From IMG/VR virus record IMGVR_UViG_3300033233_000010, positions 1-64,000 of that record: 64,000 nucleotides of DNA; one strand, 5' to 3'. This DNA comes from a virus. The notes beneath the pieces were generated by a model. The model was given only the letters and a program-made list of their open reading frames with translations. It ran no database searches and was not told the DNA's origin. Below, one piece after another: positions 1 to 7,177 of the stretch. The stretch's first letter is position 1. Every line of letters starts with the position of its first letter. Both the position numbers and the translations under genes were made by a program.

Positions 1-165
1 CAGCCGAAGTGCGAGACCGTGCTGCCGGGCTGCTCGACGACGGTGACGTGCGACGCGCACGACCCCGACCAGGTCGTCGTCACGACCCACAAGGGTCCGA
101 GGGTCTACAAGAAGCACCACGACTACGACGGGGCCAAGCACCACCTCGACGTGGACGCGGATTGA
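1..165 (+). CDS. 3' end of an unknown protein (partial)
   Basis: The reading frame is open from the window edge to a TGA at 163-165, giving the last 54 residues of a protein whose start lies outside. The visible part has two cysteines near the edge (KCETVLPGCS) and a His/Asp-rich tail (KKHHDYDGAKHHLDVDAD). The next gene starts 3 bases later on the same strand. No family recognised. Confidence 0.6.
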   Translation, partial: QPKCETVLPGCSTTVTCDAHDPDQVVVTTHKGPRVYKKHHDYDGAKHHLDVDAD

Positions 166-168
166 GCC

Positions 169-591
169 GTGGAGCTGATCTTCTCGCTCGCGGCGCTCGC
201 CGCCGCCCTCTCCGCGCTCTACCTCGCACGGAGGAACCGCGCGGCGATGCTCTACCTCGCCAGCGCGGTTGCAGCGCTCTCCGGCTGCGGACCGATCACA
301 CCGCCGTCGACCAACTCGTTCATGGTCGTCTTCCACAACCAGTCCAACTTCCCCCAGGACGTGACGGTGCGGACGTGGGACTCGAACAGCCGGTTCCTCG
401 GCGAGAGCAGGGCCAAGGTCCAGCCTGGCTCCGAACAGACCTTCCGGTTCGGACCGACGCCCGCCGATCTCGTCGAGGTCGACGCCGGCTGGGGTCCGGT
501 TGGATGGAACGGCCCCGACGTAGCCGGCTTCTGGGTCTTCCACGTCGTCTTCCCGTCTGGGTCCACCTGGAAAGAGTTTCCGGTCCAGTAG
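169..591 (+). CDS. Membrane-anchored or lipoprotein-like small protein
   Basis: 140 residues from a GTG start 3 bases after the preceding stop. Residues 1-20 form one hydrophobic segment; after a basic stretch (ARRNRAA) a second one ends in LSGC, which looks like a lipobox. An internal ATG at 247 would place this as an N-terminal lipoprotein signal. The rest is a Gly/Trp/Pro-rich soluble domain ending in KEFPVQ. Its place among small secreted or membrane genes would fit a lysis or envelope role, but no family is recognised. Confidence 0.7.
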   Translation: MELIFSLAALAAALSALYLARRNRAAMLYLASAVAALSGCGPITPPSTNSFMVVFHNQSNFPQDVTVRTWDSNSRFLGESRAKVQPGSEQTFRFGPTPADLVEVDAGWGPVGWNGPDVAGFWVFHVVFPSGSTWKEFPVQ

Positions 592-683
592 TGGCGAGCG
601 CCGTCTGCATCGCGATCGCGAGCCTCGCCCTCGCTTACACCGCGGTCCTTCTGCGTCGCGAGACGCAGGACTGGAGACGGTAA
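591..683 (+). CDS. Very small membrane protein (30 aa)
   Basis: A GTG start overlaps the last base of the preceding TAG stop. The product is almost entirely one hydrophobic helix (VCIAIASLALAYTAVLL) followed by a charged tail RRETQDWRR. The coupled start and the single clear transmembrane segment support it as real. It is too short to assign a family. Confidence 0.5.
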   Translation: MASAVCIAIASLALAYTAVLLRRETQDWRR

Positions 684-684
684 C

Positions 685-1803
685 GTGGATACCGAGCGCG
701 ACCCCATGACGGGGCACTTTCGCGGGCCACCCAGTTCGATGCCGGCCCGTGATCCCGTGACGGGGCACTTCCTGAAACCGGGCCGGACGACGGCACAGCA
801 ACGCGACGGCGCGCTCACGGCGCGCACGGCGAGACTGGAAGAAGAAAACGCTCGCCTCTCGAAGCTCCTCGGACTCGTCGAAGGCTACTCGGCCAACGCT
901 GGCATGCCACCGCGCTGGCTCGCGCCCAGGAAGGACAAGAGCAAGGCTTCCAAGAAGGCGGCGACGGCCTGCCTTCATTTCTCCGACCTCCATCTCGACG
1001 AGGTCGTAGACCCGGCTCAGGTCGGCGGGCTCAACGCCTACAACCGCGAGATCGCCGGCATGAGACTTCGCCGGTGGGCAGACAAGGCGTGCGAGTTGGG
1101 TGATCGGTTCCGGCACGACTGGGACGGCGCGCTCATCTTTTGGGGCGGCGATATGGTCAGCGGAGCGATCCACGACGAGCTTCGCGAAACCAACGCAGAC
1201 TACCTGCCCGGTACGCTCGTCCACTGGGCGCCGCTCATCGCGGGCGCGATTCGCCAGATCGCCGACTTTTACGGCAAGGTCCACATCCCGGCAGTGGTCG
1301 GCAATCACGGACGCCTGACGAAGCTCATGACGGCTAAGGGGCGCGGTCGCAACTCGTGGGACTGGCTCCTCTGCCAGATGGTCCACGCACACCTGATCGG
1401 CGACAAGCGGATCACCTGGGACATCGCCAACGGAAGCTACTTGTTCGTTCCGGTCTACGATCAACACGTCTTCCTGACACACGGCGATGAGGTCAAGGGC
1501 GGGAGCGGTTGGGCGGGCGTTTGGACGCCGCTCGGCATGATCCACCGGCGCGGGATCGAGCTTGGAGCCTCTCACGGCGTCCAGCCAGTTTTCAGCGTCA
1601 TCGGCCACTGGCACCAGCTCGTCATGGCGCACCATCGCGGAATCTCGTGCAACGGCGCGCTCAAGGGCTGGGACGAATACGCGGCATCACTTCGTTTCCG
1701 GCAAGAGCCGGCCATGCAGGGGTGGTGGGTTCACTGCCCCACACGCGGCGTGATCCTCTCCGCGCCGCTGTTCGTGGAAGACCGGCGTCGAGAGGGCTGG
1801 TGA
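685..1803 (+). CDS. Calcineurin-like metallophosphoesterase
   Basis: 372 residues from a GTG start one base after the preceding stop. The metallophosphoesterase metal-site motifs occur in order: SDLHLDE (D101, H103), WGGDMVSG (D156), VVGNHGR (N207-H208), LTHGDE (H266) and GHWHQ (H308, H310). Residues 1-35 hold two near-identical copies of RDPxTGHF, followed by a short predicted coiled coil (about 45-66) and a lysine-rich linker. Such phage enzymes are phosphodiesterases or nucleases of unknown substrate; the Mre11/SbcD-like order makes DNA or a nucleotide plausible but unproven. It lies between membrane or secreted genes and a zinc-knuckle gene. Confidence 0.9.
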   Translation: MDTERDPMTGHFRGPPSSMPARDPVTGHFLKPGRTTAQQRDGALTARTARLEEENARLSKLLGLVEGYSANAGMPPRWLAPRKDKSKASKKAATACLHFSDLHLDEVVDPAQVGGLNAYNREIAGMRLRRWADKACELGDRFRHDWDGALIFWGGDMVSGAIHDELRETNADYLPGTLVHWAPLIAGAIRQIADFYGKVHIPAVVGNHGRLTKLMTAKGRGRNSWDWLLCQMVHAHLIGDKRITWDIANGSYLFVPVYDQHVFLTHGDEVKGGSGWAGVWTPLGMIHRRGIELGASHGVQPVFSVIGHWHQLVMAHHRGISCNGALKGWDEYAASLRFRQEPAMQGWWVHCPTRGVILSAPLFVEDRRREGW

Positions 1804-1806
1804 TCT

Positions 1807-1932
1807 GTGGCCGAGTTGATCTGCAAAATCTGCAAGGGCGAGTTTTCGGACCCCGGGGCCGATCTGGACTGCCCCATCTGCGACGACTGCAAGTTGGAGA
1901 TGCAGCGGGAAGAAGACGAGGCACCACAATGA
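1807..1932 (+). CDS. 41-residue zinc-binding protein
   Basis: GTG start 3 bases after the phosphoesterase stop; its TGA overlaps the next start as ATGA. The sequence has CKIC, then CPIC and a further cysteine (CDDC), the spacing of a small treble-clef or zinc ribbon, followed by an acidic tail. It is one of more than ten tiny CxxC proteins in this window. Function unknown. Confidence 0.65.
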   Translation: MAELICKICKGEFSDPGADLDCPICDDCKLEMQREEDEAPQ

Positions 1933-2306
1933 AGAACAAGCTCGCCGTCCTGGTCTCCGGCCTGTTCGTCGCCGGTGCGGTTGCGCTCGCCGACGACAAC
2001 AAGAAGGCCGACGACAAGAAGCCGGCTCCGAAGAAGGTGGCTCGACCGGAGCTTGAAGACGCGCTCAAGCGCGCCTTCAAGCGCGTCCGCGACATGGACG
2101 AGTACAAGCTCATGCGCTTCCACCTCTGCGTGTCGTCCGACCGCGAGGAGGGCCCCGGGCTCCTGTGCTTCGCCGAGCTGGGCACCGGCGATCTCCTGCT
2201 TGTCCTCGCGTCGAAGGGACAGCCGGAGCTGGACCAGATCATCCTGGTCGAGAAGGCGAACCTCGAACAGCTCGAAGACGCCATCCAGCGCTCCAGGCGC
2301 CGGTGA
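1929..2306 (+). CDS. Secreted small protein with signal peptide
   Basis: 125 residues; ATG overlaps the preceding stop as ATGA. Residues 1-22 (MKNKLAVLVSGLFVAGAVALA) are a clear Sec signal peptide, with cleavage likely before DDNKK. A Lys/Asp/Pro-rich linker leads into an alpha/beta domain with two cysteines (HLCVSSD, LLCFAEL). Export suggests a periplasmic or envelope function, for example in lysis or superinfection exclusion; no family recognised. Confidence 0.75.
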   Translation: MKNKLAVLVSGLFVAGAVALADDNKKADDKKPAPKKVARPELEDALKRAFKRVRDMDEYKLMRFHLCVSSDREEGPGLLCFAELGTGDLLLVLASKGQPELDQIILVEKANLEQLEDAIQRSRRR

Positions 2307-2404
2307 TCGGCTGTACGATTACGATGCCGTGCTGGTGCGCTTGGGGGCTTCTGGCGCTCGCCGGCATCGGCCTCATCGCCTTCATCATCTGGCGATACGT
2401 CTAG
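2303..2404 (+). CDS. Small single-pass membrane protein
   Basis: 33 residues from a GTG that overlaps the preceding TGA as GTGA; an in-frame ATG at 2324 is the alternative. The C-terminal part is one hydrophobic helix (WGLLALAGIGLIAFIIW) ending in RYV. It closes the leftward (+) gene run and overlaps the end of the converging gene by 20 bases. Confidence 0.55.
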   Translation: MIGCTITMPCWCAWGLLALAGIGLIAFIIWRYV

Positions 2405-2543
2405 CGAGCCAGGCGAGAAGCTCGACCACATCGCGCGGCGGGTTCGTGCAGTAGCCGGTCTCAGTCGCCGAGCACTGTCGAATCCAGTAGGGTCCGCGCT
2501 CAGCTGGAATGAAGCGCCGGCAGTTCAAGCAGCGCTCGTTCAC
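2385..2543 (-). CDS. 52-residue cysteine-rich protein
   Basis: GTG start overlaps the stop of the upstream gene as GTGA. Contains CLNC followed by C and C (QCSATETGYC), so a small zinc-binding fold is likely, then an amphipathic helix at the C terminus. It is the last gene of the 8972-2385 minus-strand run. No family recognised. Confidence 0.6.
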   Translation of the reverse strand: MNERCLNCRRFIPAERGPYWIRQCSATETGYCTNPPRDVVELLAWLARRIAR

Positions 2544-3262
2544 GCGTCGCGCTTGGGGCGCTTGGGCGTCGGTTCGAGCCGCCGGACGTTGAGCCAACCG
2601 ACGCGCATCACCCTACCGTTGAACGCCACGCCGCGGTCGAGCAGGGCGCTTCCGGCGAGCTGCACGGTGAACGACTTCCCGATGTCGACCGCGGGCGCGA
2701 TGACAACGGCCTGCTGCCAGCCGTGCTCCTTCTCCCACTCGCGAGCGGTGAAGATCAGGCGCCCGTGGACGTAATCATCCATCTTGAGATACTCGGCGTC
2801 GGGCGGCCAGCTGCCGTCCCACACCGGAACGCCCTCGGCCCAAGCATCCAGGGCGTCGTCGAGCGTTCGATCCCGTTCGTTCGACCGCCACGCGCGCTCC
2901 TCAAGGCCGGGAACCTCGACCACCTCGCCCTTCGTGATGTGCTGGTTCTGCCAATCGCAGCTGCGCTCGAACCGTCTCTTGGCCTTCTGAATCTTCTCCC
3001 ACTCGTCGAGCTTGGCAAGGTAGGCCAGTCGGTCCTGTATCGCCGCCCGGACGACTTCCTTTCCCTTTTGGAACACGAAACGCTCACCGTTCACCCACTC
3101 GACCGTGATGTAGGTCCGGCCATCTTCGCGGTCGCGCTCGACGAAGCGACAGATGCGCCCCGCCCACCTCGGATCGGTGAACCCGTTATTCAGCACGCGC
3201 CAGAACTTCGGCGGGACTTTCTTCTTGCGCTTCGCGTCGGCGGCGAGCCGAACGAGGGTCAC
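2540..3262 (-). CDS. Unknown 240-residue protein
   Basis: GTG start overlaps the preceding stop by GTGA. The protein is soluble and Trp/Arg/Glu-rich (FWRVLNNGFTDPRWAGRICR, VEWVNGERFVFQKGKEVV) and ends in a basic tail RLEPTPKRPKRDA. The central segment DDALDAWAEGVPVWDGSWPP looks like a linker between two small beta-rich parts. Length and coupled position support a real gene; no family recognised. Confidence 0.75.
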   Translation of the reverse strand: MTLVRLAADAKRKKKVPPKFWRVLNNGFTDPRWAGRICRFVERDREDGRTYITVEWVNGERFVFQKGKEVVRAAIQDRLAYLAKLDEWEKIQKAKRRFERSCDWQNQHITKGEVVEVPGLEERAWRSNERDRTLDDALDAWAEGVPVWDGSWPPDAEYLKMDDYVHGRLIFTAREWEKEHGWQQAVVIAPAVDIGKSFTVQLAGSALLDRGVAFNGRVMRVGWLNVRRLEPTPKRPKRDA

Positions 3263-3504
3263 GGCCTCACCTCGATCTTGGCGATCATGTCGACGACGCT
3301 CGGACCTCTGTGGAACGTCCCGCAGGAACACCCGCCGTAGAGCACATCGCATCGGGCGCCCGGCCCCAGGCCCTCGTGCTTCTGCATGAGGTCGATGTCT
3401 AGCGCGCCGTCGTAGAAGCAGCACGCTTTGAGCTGGTCGAACGTGTGGCGATGCCGCTCGGGGTTGGCCTTTATGTCGACGAGGATCTCAGCGCGTCTGC
3501 CCAT
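3259..3504 (-). CDS. Unknown cysteine-containing protein (81 aa)
   Basis: ATG start lies 17 bases inside the upstream gene and the end overlaps the downstream start. The middle carries ACCFYDGALDIDLMQKHEG and a cluster CDVLYGGCSCGTFH, a possible metal site. No recognised domain; tight packing argues for expression with its neighbours. Confidence 0.65.
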   Translation of the reverse strand: MGRRAEILVDIKANPERHRHTFDQLKACCFYDGALDIDLMQKHEGLGPGARCDVLYGGCSCGTFHRGPSVVDMIAKIEVRP

Positions 3505-4051
3505 CGTCGCTCCGCCGCATCCTGGTGTTCGTGTGGAGCACCAAGGCCGGTTCGCCGTATCCGTCGACCGTCACTTCGATCTGGTCATCGTTACTGACAG
3601 CCGCGATGGCGCGGACACCTTCCTCATAGGACGGCGGTGTGGGTCGGAGCCGCCCCACGAGCAGCTTCAGGGCGTCGCGTTCGCCCGCTCTGAGCTTGCG
3701 ACCTTCGCGCAACCGCCGCGAGATCCGCAGCACCCGACTCCGCGCGTCTCCGACGAGCGCATCGAACCGACTGGTCTTCTTGGGAGCGGTCAACCCGTCG
3801 TGGACCAGCGTAGTGGAACGGCTTAGGCCGTCGATCGGGTAGGAGCGCTCAAGGCGCTCGGTTTCCGTTTCGAGACCTCCGCGCGCCACTTCTTTCAGGA
3901 AGGCGTGGGCCGTCTCGACAGAAACCTTGGCCTCCAGCGCCAGCCATCCCGCGAACTTGAGGCTCGCGAGGTCGTCTGCCGGAAAGCCGAGTCCGTCTGT
4001 AACTCGGTCATAGGCACGAGCGAGGCGCCCGCGCTCGGTAGGTTCGGCCAT
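3488..4051 (-). CDS. Unknown protein with 'LREGRKL' helical module
   Basis: 187 residues from an ATG placed 6 bases downstream of a GGGTAGAAC element at 4058-4066, so it probably starts a transcript. The N-terminal half is helical (ARAYDRVTDGLGFPADDLA). Residues ~110-145 contain RRLREGRKLRAGERDALKLL, a module also seen in the proteins at 4071-4391 and 6749-7030. Function unknown. Confidence 0.75.
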   Translation of the reverse strand: MAEPTERGRLARAYDRVTDGLGFPADDLASLKFAGWLALEAKVSVETAHAFLKEVARGGLETETERLERSYPIDGLSRSTTLVHDGLTAPKKTSRFDALVGDARSRVLRISRRLREGRKLRAGERDALKLLVGRLRPTPPSYEEGVRAIAAVSNDDQIEVTVDGYGEPALVLHTNTRMRRSDDGQTR

Positions 4052-4057
4052 ACCTTC

Positions 4058-4066
4058 GTTCTACCC
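4058..4066 (-). promoter_or_regulatory. GGGTAGAAC element before 3488-4051
   Basis: On the minus strand the nonamer GGGTAGAAC ends exactly 6 bases before the ATG at 4051. This is the spacing expected if TAGAAC were a -10 box and transcription started at the start codon. The same nonamer and spacing recur elsewhere in the window. No -35 match is visible. Confidence 0.55.
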
Positions 4067-4070
4067 GACG

Positions 4071-4391
4071 CTACCCTAGCGCCGGCCCGTCGGGCGTTCG
4101 CCCGTTGCGGATCGCGCGCCCCGTGAGGTCGTCGGGGGTGATCTTGCCCGCCGTCTTGAGGAAGGCGACGGTCTCCTCATAGGTCTCGCCGAGGTTCCGG
4201 CTCAGGTCGATGAGGAGCTGCTTCTGGTGAGGCTTGAGCTTCCGACCCTCGCGCAGCCGCTTCGCGACGGTGTTGATGACCGTCGCGAGACCTGCGCAGA
4301 GCTGGTCGCTCACCGTTACCCGACGGCGTCGGATCTCGACGTGCCCGCGCTGGTGCTGTCCGTCGTTGAGAAACCCATCAAGAGCACTCAC
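4071..4391 (-). CDS. Unknown small helical protein
   Basis: GTG start one base after the upstream stop gives 106 residues; a GTG about 25 codons further in (before SDQLCAGLA) is an alternative. Contains AKRLREGRKLKPHQKQLL followed by ETYEETVAFLKTAG, matching the module in the neighbouring 3488-4051 product, so the two are probably paralogues. Function unknown. Confidence 0.6.
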   Translation of the reverse strand: MSALDGFLNDGQHQRGHVEIRRRRVTVSDQLCAGLATVINTVAKRLREGRKLKPHQKQLLIDLSRNLGETYEETVAFLKTAGKITPDDLTGRAIRNGRTPDGPALG

Positions 4392-4392
4392 A

Positions 4393-4623
4393 TCAACCTC
4401 GCTTTGCCTCAGAGGCAGCGACGAGCCGGAGCACCGGATCTGTCTCCGCGTCTCTTACGCACCTCTGGAGCCTGAGCGCCAACCCTTCCACGCGGTCGAT
4501 CGGGATACCAGCCCGGGTAGCGATCATCCTCAAGTAGCGTTCGCGATGTTCGGGCACGAGTTTGCCCTGCTCGGCCATGACCGACTTGAGCGCCTCGTAG
4601 AACCGCGTCAACTCGCCCTTCAC
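4393..4623 (-). CDS. Unknown small helical protein (76 aa)
   Basis: GTG start overlaps the preceding TGA (GTGA). All-helical, with AEQGKLVPEHRERYLRMI resembling the 'GRKL..H...LL' helix pair of the next two genes, so a diverged member of the same family. Function unknown. Confidence 0.65.
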   Translation of the reverse strand: MKGELTRFYEALKSVMAEQGKLVPEHRERYLRMIATRAGIPIDRVEGLALRLQRCVRDAETDPVLRLVAASEAKRG

Positions 4624-4919
4624 GGCGAACCTCCGTCCGTCGGAGCTGCCGACACTCTCTTTCCGCTCGCTGTCGTGCGGTAACTGACGGTTACTACTTC
4701 CTCGATGTCGAGAAAACGACCCTTGATGAGACGGAAGGTATCCACCCGCGAACCGCCGCCCGTCGGGTCTGGGCAGTGCTCGGCGATGTAGTCGAGCGCG
4801 TCCTTCTTCGTGTCGAATACCGCCATACGTTCGACCTTGCCCGCCGCCGCATCGAAGTCGGGTTGCTCCCACCACACGAAGAACTTGCTTCCGTCGGACT
4901 TTAGATTCTTCTTGTTCAC
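4620..4919 (-). CDS. Unknown 99-residue protein
   Basis: ATG start overlaps the upstream HNH gene's stop by 4 bases. N terminus MNKKNLKSDGSKFFVWWEQP is followed by a mixed alpha/beta region (DTKKDALDYIAEHCPDP). It looks like a compact single-domain phage protein of unknown role. Confidence 0.65.
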   Translation of the reverse strand: MNKKNLKSDGSKFFVWWEQPDFDAAAGKVERMAVFDTKKDALDYIAEHCPDPTGGGSRVDTFRLIKGRFLDIEEVVTVSYRTTASGKRVSAAPTDGGSP

Positions 4920-5461
4920 GGCGTTCCTCCGTAGGACGAAAGCGCCGGAAGAACGCCTCCAGACGCCTCGATCAATTCCGCCGCCTTGAGCGGGATAACG
5001 CGCCTGCCGCGGACGTGCTCGTAGCGGACCTGACAGCTCGCACAGAGCACTCGAAACTCAGACAGTGTTTTTTCGCCGCATGCGATAGCCTTCGCGTCGG
5101 ATGGGGTGAGGCCGTTGCGGCGAGCCTTCCTAGCCTTGACCGGCGCATCGTGGCCGTTGATGTGATCGACGGTAAGCACTCGGTAGTCGCGTTCTCCGCA
5201 CCAGGCGCAGACCATACCACCAAGCGAAAGCATGAGTTTGACCCGTGCGCGATGACCTGCGACCCGTCTCCACGCGTTGTGCCAATCGCGGTAACGCGCG
5301 TGATTCTTCTTGGAGCGAGCGCGATTAAGGAGAAGATGGCGCCTACAAAAGCGTTTGCTGCGCGCCGTTCGCTTGCGGTTGCACTTGGCGCACAAACCTT
5401 TCTCTAGGTGTTCTTGTTCCCACCTTCGCCCTCGCTCGGCGATGAGCAACTTGTTGGTCAT
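4916..5461 (-). CDS. HNH-type endonuclease, probably free-standing homing nuclease
   Basis: 181 residues from an ATG that overlaps the upstream stop as ATGA. An N-terminal zinc motif (CAKCNRKR ... FCRRH) is followed by a basic region and an HNH core: CAWC, VDHINGHDAP, then LCASCQ. The arrangement zinc finger, basic linker, CxxC-HxxGH-CxxC is typical of phage HNH homing or DNA-processing nucleases. It sits between two small unknown genes without an obvious duplicated gene end, unlike the other nucleases in this window. Confidence 0.85.
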   Translation of the reverse strand: MTNKLLIAERGRRWEQEHLEKGLCAKCNRKRTARSKRFCRRHLLLNRARSKKNHARYRDWHNAWRRVAGHRARVKLMLSLGGMVCAWCGERDYRVLTVDHINGHDAPVKARKARRNGLTPSDAKAIACGEKTLSEFRVLCASCQVRYEHVRGRRVIPLKAAELIEASGGVLPALSSYGGTP

Positions 5462-5700
5462 CGGCCCTTGTCCTTCGGCTTGTCCGGGTCCAGCGCGGCC
5501 AGCTCCTCGACCACGTCGGGAACGATCTCCTGACCAGGCGGGATGCAGTAAGCGTGCGTTTCGGTGTAACGGCCATCTGCCCGACGGATGAAGAAGCGTT
5601 GCCCCCACACGTAGACCTCGTATGGGATCTGCCAGCGCGGGACGACGAAATCGGCGATCTTCTCGCCGTCGCTCGTATAGAGGGTGACCTTCTCAAACAT
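5458..5700 (-). CDS. Unknown 80-residue protein with VVEELAAL motif
   Basis: Beta-rich (KVTLYTSDGEKIADFVVPRW, YVWGQRFFIRRADGRY) with the recurrent C-terminal peptide DVVEELAALDPD. Overlaps both neighbours. No family recognised beyond the shared motif, which links it to about 18 other small proteins here. Confidence 0.65.
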   Translation of the reverse strand: MFEKVTLYTSDGEKIADFVVPRWQIPYEVYVWGQRFFIRRADGRYTETHAYCIPPGQEIVPDVVEELAALDPDKPKDKGR

Positions 5701-6145
5701 CGTCGAGCCCCGCCAGCCTTTCGATCACGTTGAGCTGCTCAGTCACCATCTTCCTCAACTCGGCCTCGTCGATCGAGAGAGAATTGTCCGGGGAGTTGAG
5801 GCGGAGACCACGCCCTGCTGTGGGAGTTGGACCCGGGAACCCGTCTCGACCGTTGAGCTTCCCCGACGCGATGAGCGCTTTAATCCACTCGACAACGGCT
5901 GAGTTGTCGCGCCTTGCCGCCGCTTCCAGCTCGTCAAGCGTGGGGGGCTGGCGGCAGGAGATGCCCAAAGGCAGCGAGACCGGAGAGATCGTCGCCACAT
6001 CCGTGTTGACTCGCACGAGATACCAGCCGTCGGCAGGCACCACGAACGGCTGGGCGAGCGGCACCTCGGACTTCGAGTCGATTCCGATGCGCTCGATACG
6101 CCTGCCGCAGTTGAGCCACACCCGCCTGCTCTCGGCGCCGCTCAC
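5693..6145 (-). CDS. Unknown 150-residue protein with VIERLAGL motif
   Basis: GTG start overlaps the upstream stop (GTGA). A beta-rich first half (WYLVRVNTDVATISPVSLP) precedes a helical half and ends with EQLNVIERLAGLDDV, the recurrent C-terminal peptide described in the findings. Function unknown. Confidence 0.7.
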   Translation of the reverse strand: MSGAESRRVWLNCGRRIERIGIDSKSEVPLAQPFVVPADGWYLVRVNTDVATISPVSLPLGISCRQPPTLDELEAAARRDNSAVVEWIKALIASGKLNGRDGFPGPTPTAGRGLRLNSPDNSLSIDEAELRKMVTEQLNVIERLAGLDDV

Positions 6146-6738
6146 AGCGCAGCATCGCCTACCGGGTTGATTCGGTGAAGCCCATCTTGGAGCGTCGGCG
6201 TGGGGGGCTGGGCCGACGGCGGTGCGGCCTTCAAGCAGTCCAGCCGACCGTTGCAGATGTCGATGACGCGCGCCAGTTCCGGGAGGCCCCTGAGCGTTGG
6301 AAACATGGCGAGCGCATCGTCCACGGTACAGTTCTTCGGCCCGTTCCGCACAGCGTGGACTGCGAGCCAGACGAGCTTGATCTCACGCAAGGGGACGTTC
6401 GGCCTGAGCGCCCGTTCGAGCGCCAAGATGGTGCCGGCGATCTCGAAGCCGCTGATCTCGCGCTCGGGGTGCATGTCGTACTCGAAGCCGTCAGCCCACG
6501 TCTTCTTCGTCCACTCCTTACCGAGAATCGACCGACCGATCTTGGTGAGCGTGGCCTCCGCCCGACGCCGCAGCTCGGGCGTCAGGGTGCTCCGCTTCAC
6601 CTTGGATGGGTGCAAGTCCTCCGGCCTGAGCCAGCACTGGAGGCCGTCCTGGTTGTCGGGCGTGGCGACTCTCACGAGAACGTGACCGGCAGGCGGCGGC
6701 TCGCCTTCAACGTAGGGGATTCCCTTGATCTCGCTCAT
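6142..6738 (-). CDS. Unknown 198-residue protein
   Basis: The ATG at 6738 is chosen because a GGGTAGAAC element ends 7 bases upstream; an upstream in-frame start at 6762 would place the element inside the gene. N-terminal beta region (GHVLVRVATPDNQDGLQCWL) then helices, with a Pro-rich end (PPSAQPPTPTLQDG). No family recognised. Confidence 0.7.
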   Translation of the reverse strand: MSEIKGIPYVEGEPPPAGHVLVRVATPDNQDGLQCWLRPEDLHPSKVKRSTLTPELRRRAEATLTKIGRSILGKEWTKKTWADGFEYDMHPEREISGFEIAGTILALERALRPNVPLREIKLVWLAVHAVRNGPKNCTVDDALAMFPTLRGLPELARVIDICNGRLDCLKAAPPSAQPPTPTLQDGLHRINPVGDAAL

Positions 6739-6745
6739 GCTGCTC

Positions 6746-6754
6746 GTTCTACCC
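6746..6754 (-). promoter_or_regulatory. GGGTAGAAC element before 6142-6738
   Basis: Minus-strand GGGTAGAAC, 7 bases before the ATG at 6738. It lies at the end of the upstream gene (6749-7030) and overlaps its stop region. Confidence 0.5.
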
Positions 6755-7030
6755 GAGACCAAGTCGGTCTTCGGCGCGCTCGACGAACTTGGTGAGCTGG
6801 GACGGCGAAAGGCCGGCGACGCGCTCGACCTCCCTGTCGATCGTGGGTGAGGCGGCGCTGGCGAGCCAGCGCTTGAACTCCTCGCGGCTCTTGCCGAAGG
6901 CGTAGAAGACCGTGTGGAGAGCCAGCTCTTCCTGCTCGGAGAGCGTGCGGCCTTGCCGGTAGCGCCGCAGAGAGCGCTTGCCGCACTCGACGAGCCCGGC
7001 GGTGTTCACGACCAGTCGCTTCGTGGACAC
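6749..7030 (-). CDS. Unknown 93-residue helical protein
   Basis: GTG start. Contains LRRYRQGRTLSEQEELAL followed by EEFKRWLA, a diverged copy of the helical module in 3488-4051 and 4071-4391, and a C-terminal EVERVAGLSPSQ. The frame is open back to the upstream gene's stop through a Pro/Ala-rich stretch with no ATG or GTG, so the true start is uncertain. Confidence 0.6.
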   Translation of the reverse strand: MSTKRLVVNTAGLVECGKRSLRRYRQGRTLSEQEELALHTVFYAFGKSREEFKRWLASAASPTIDREVERVAGLSPSQLTKFVERAEDRLGLG

Positions 7031-7177
7031 GGCGGTTCCCGGCGTCGCCAGCGTTGCCGGCGGCAGCGCCGGAAGCGGCGCCGGCTCCGGCGTGACTGGT
7101 TGGTTGGGAGTAGCCCCGGTCTCCGGCTCAGCTACCGTCGGCGACGCGGGTGACGAACAAGCCTCGCGGCCTGCCCC

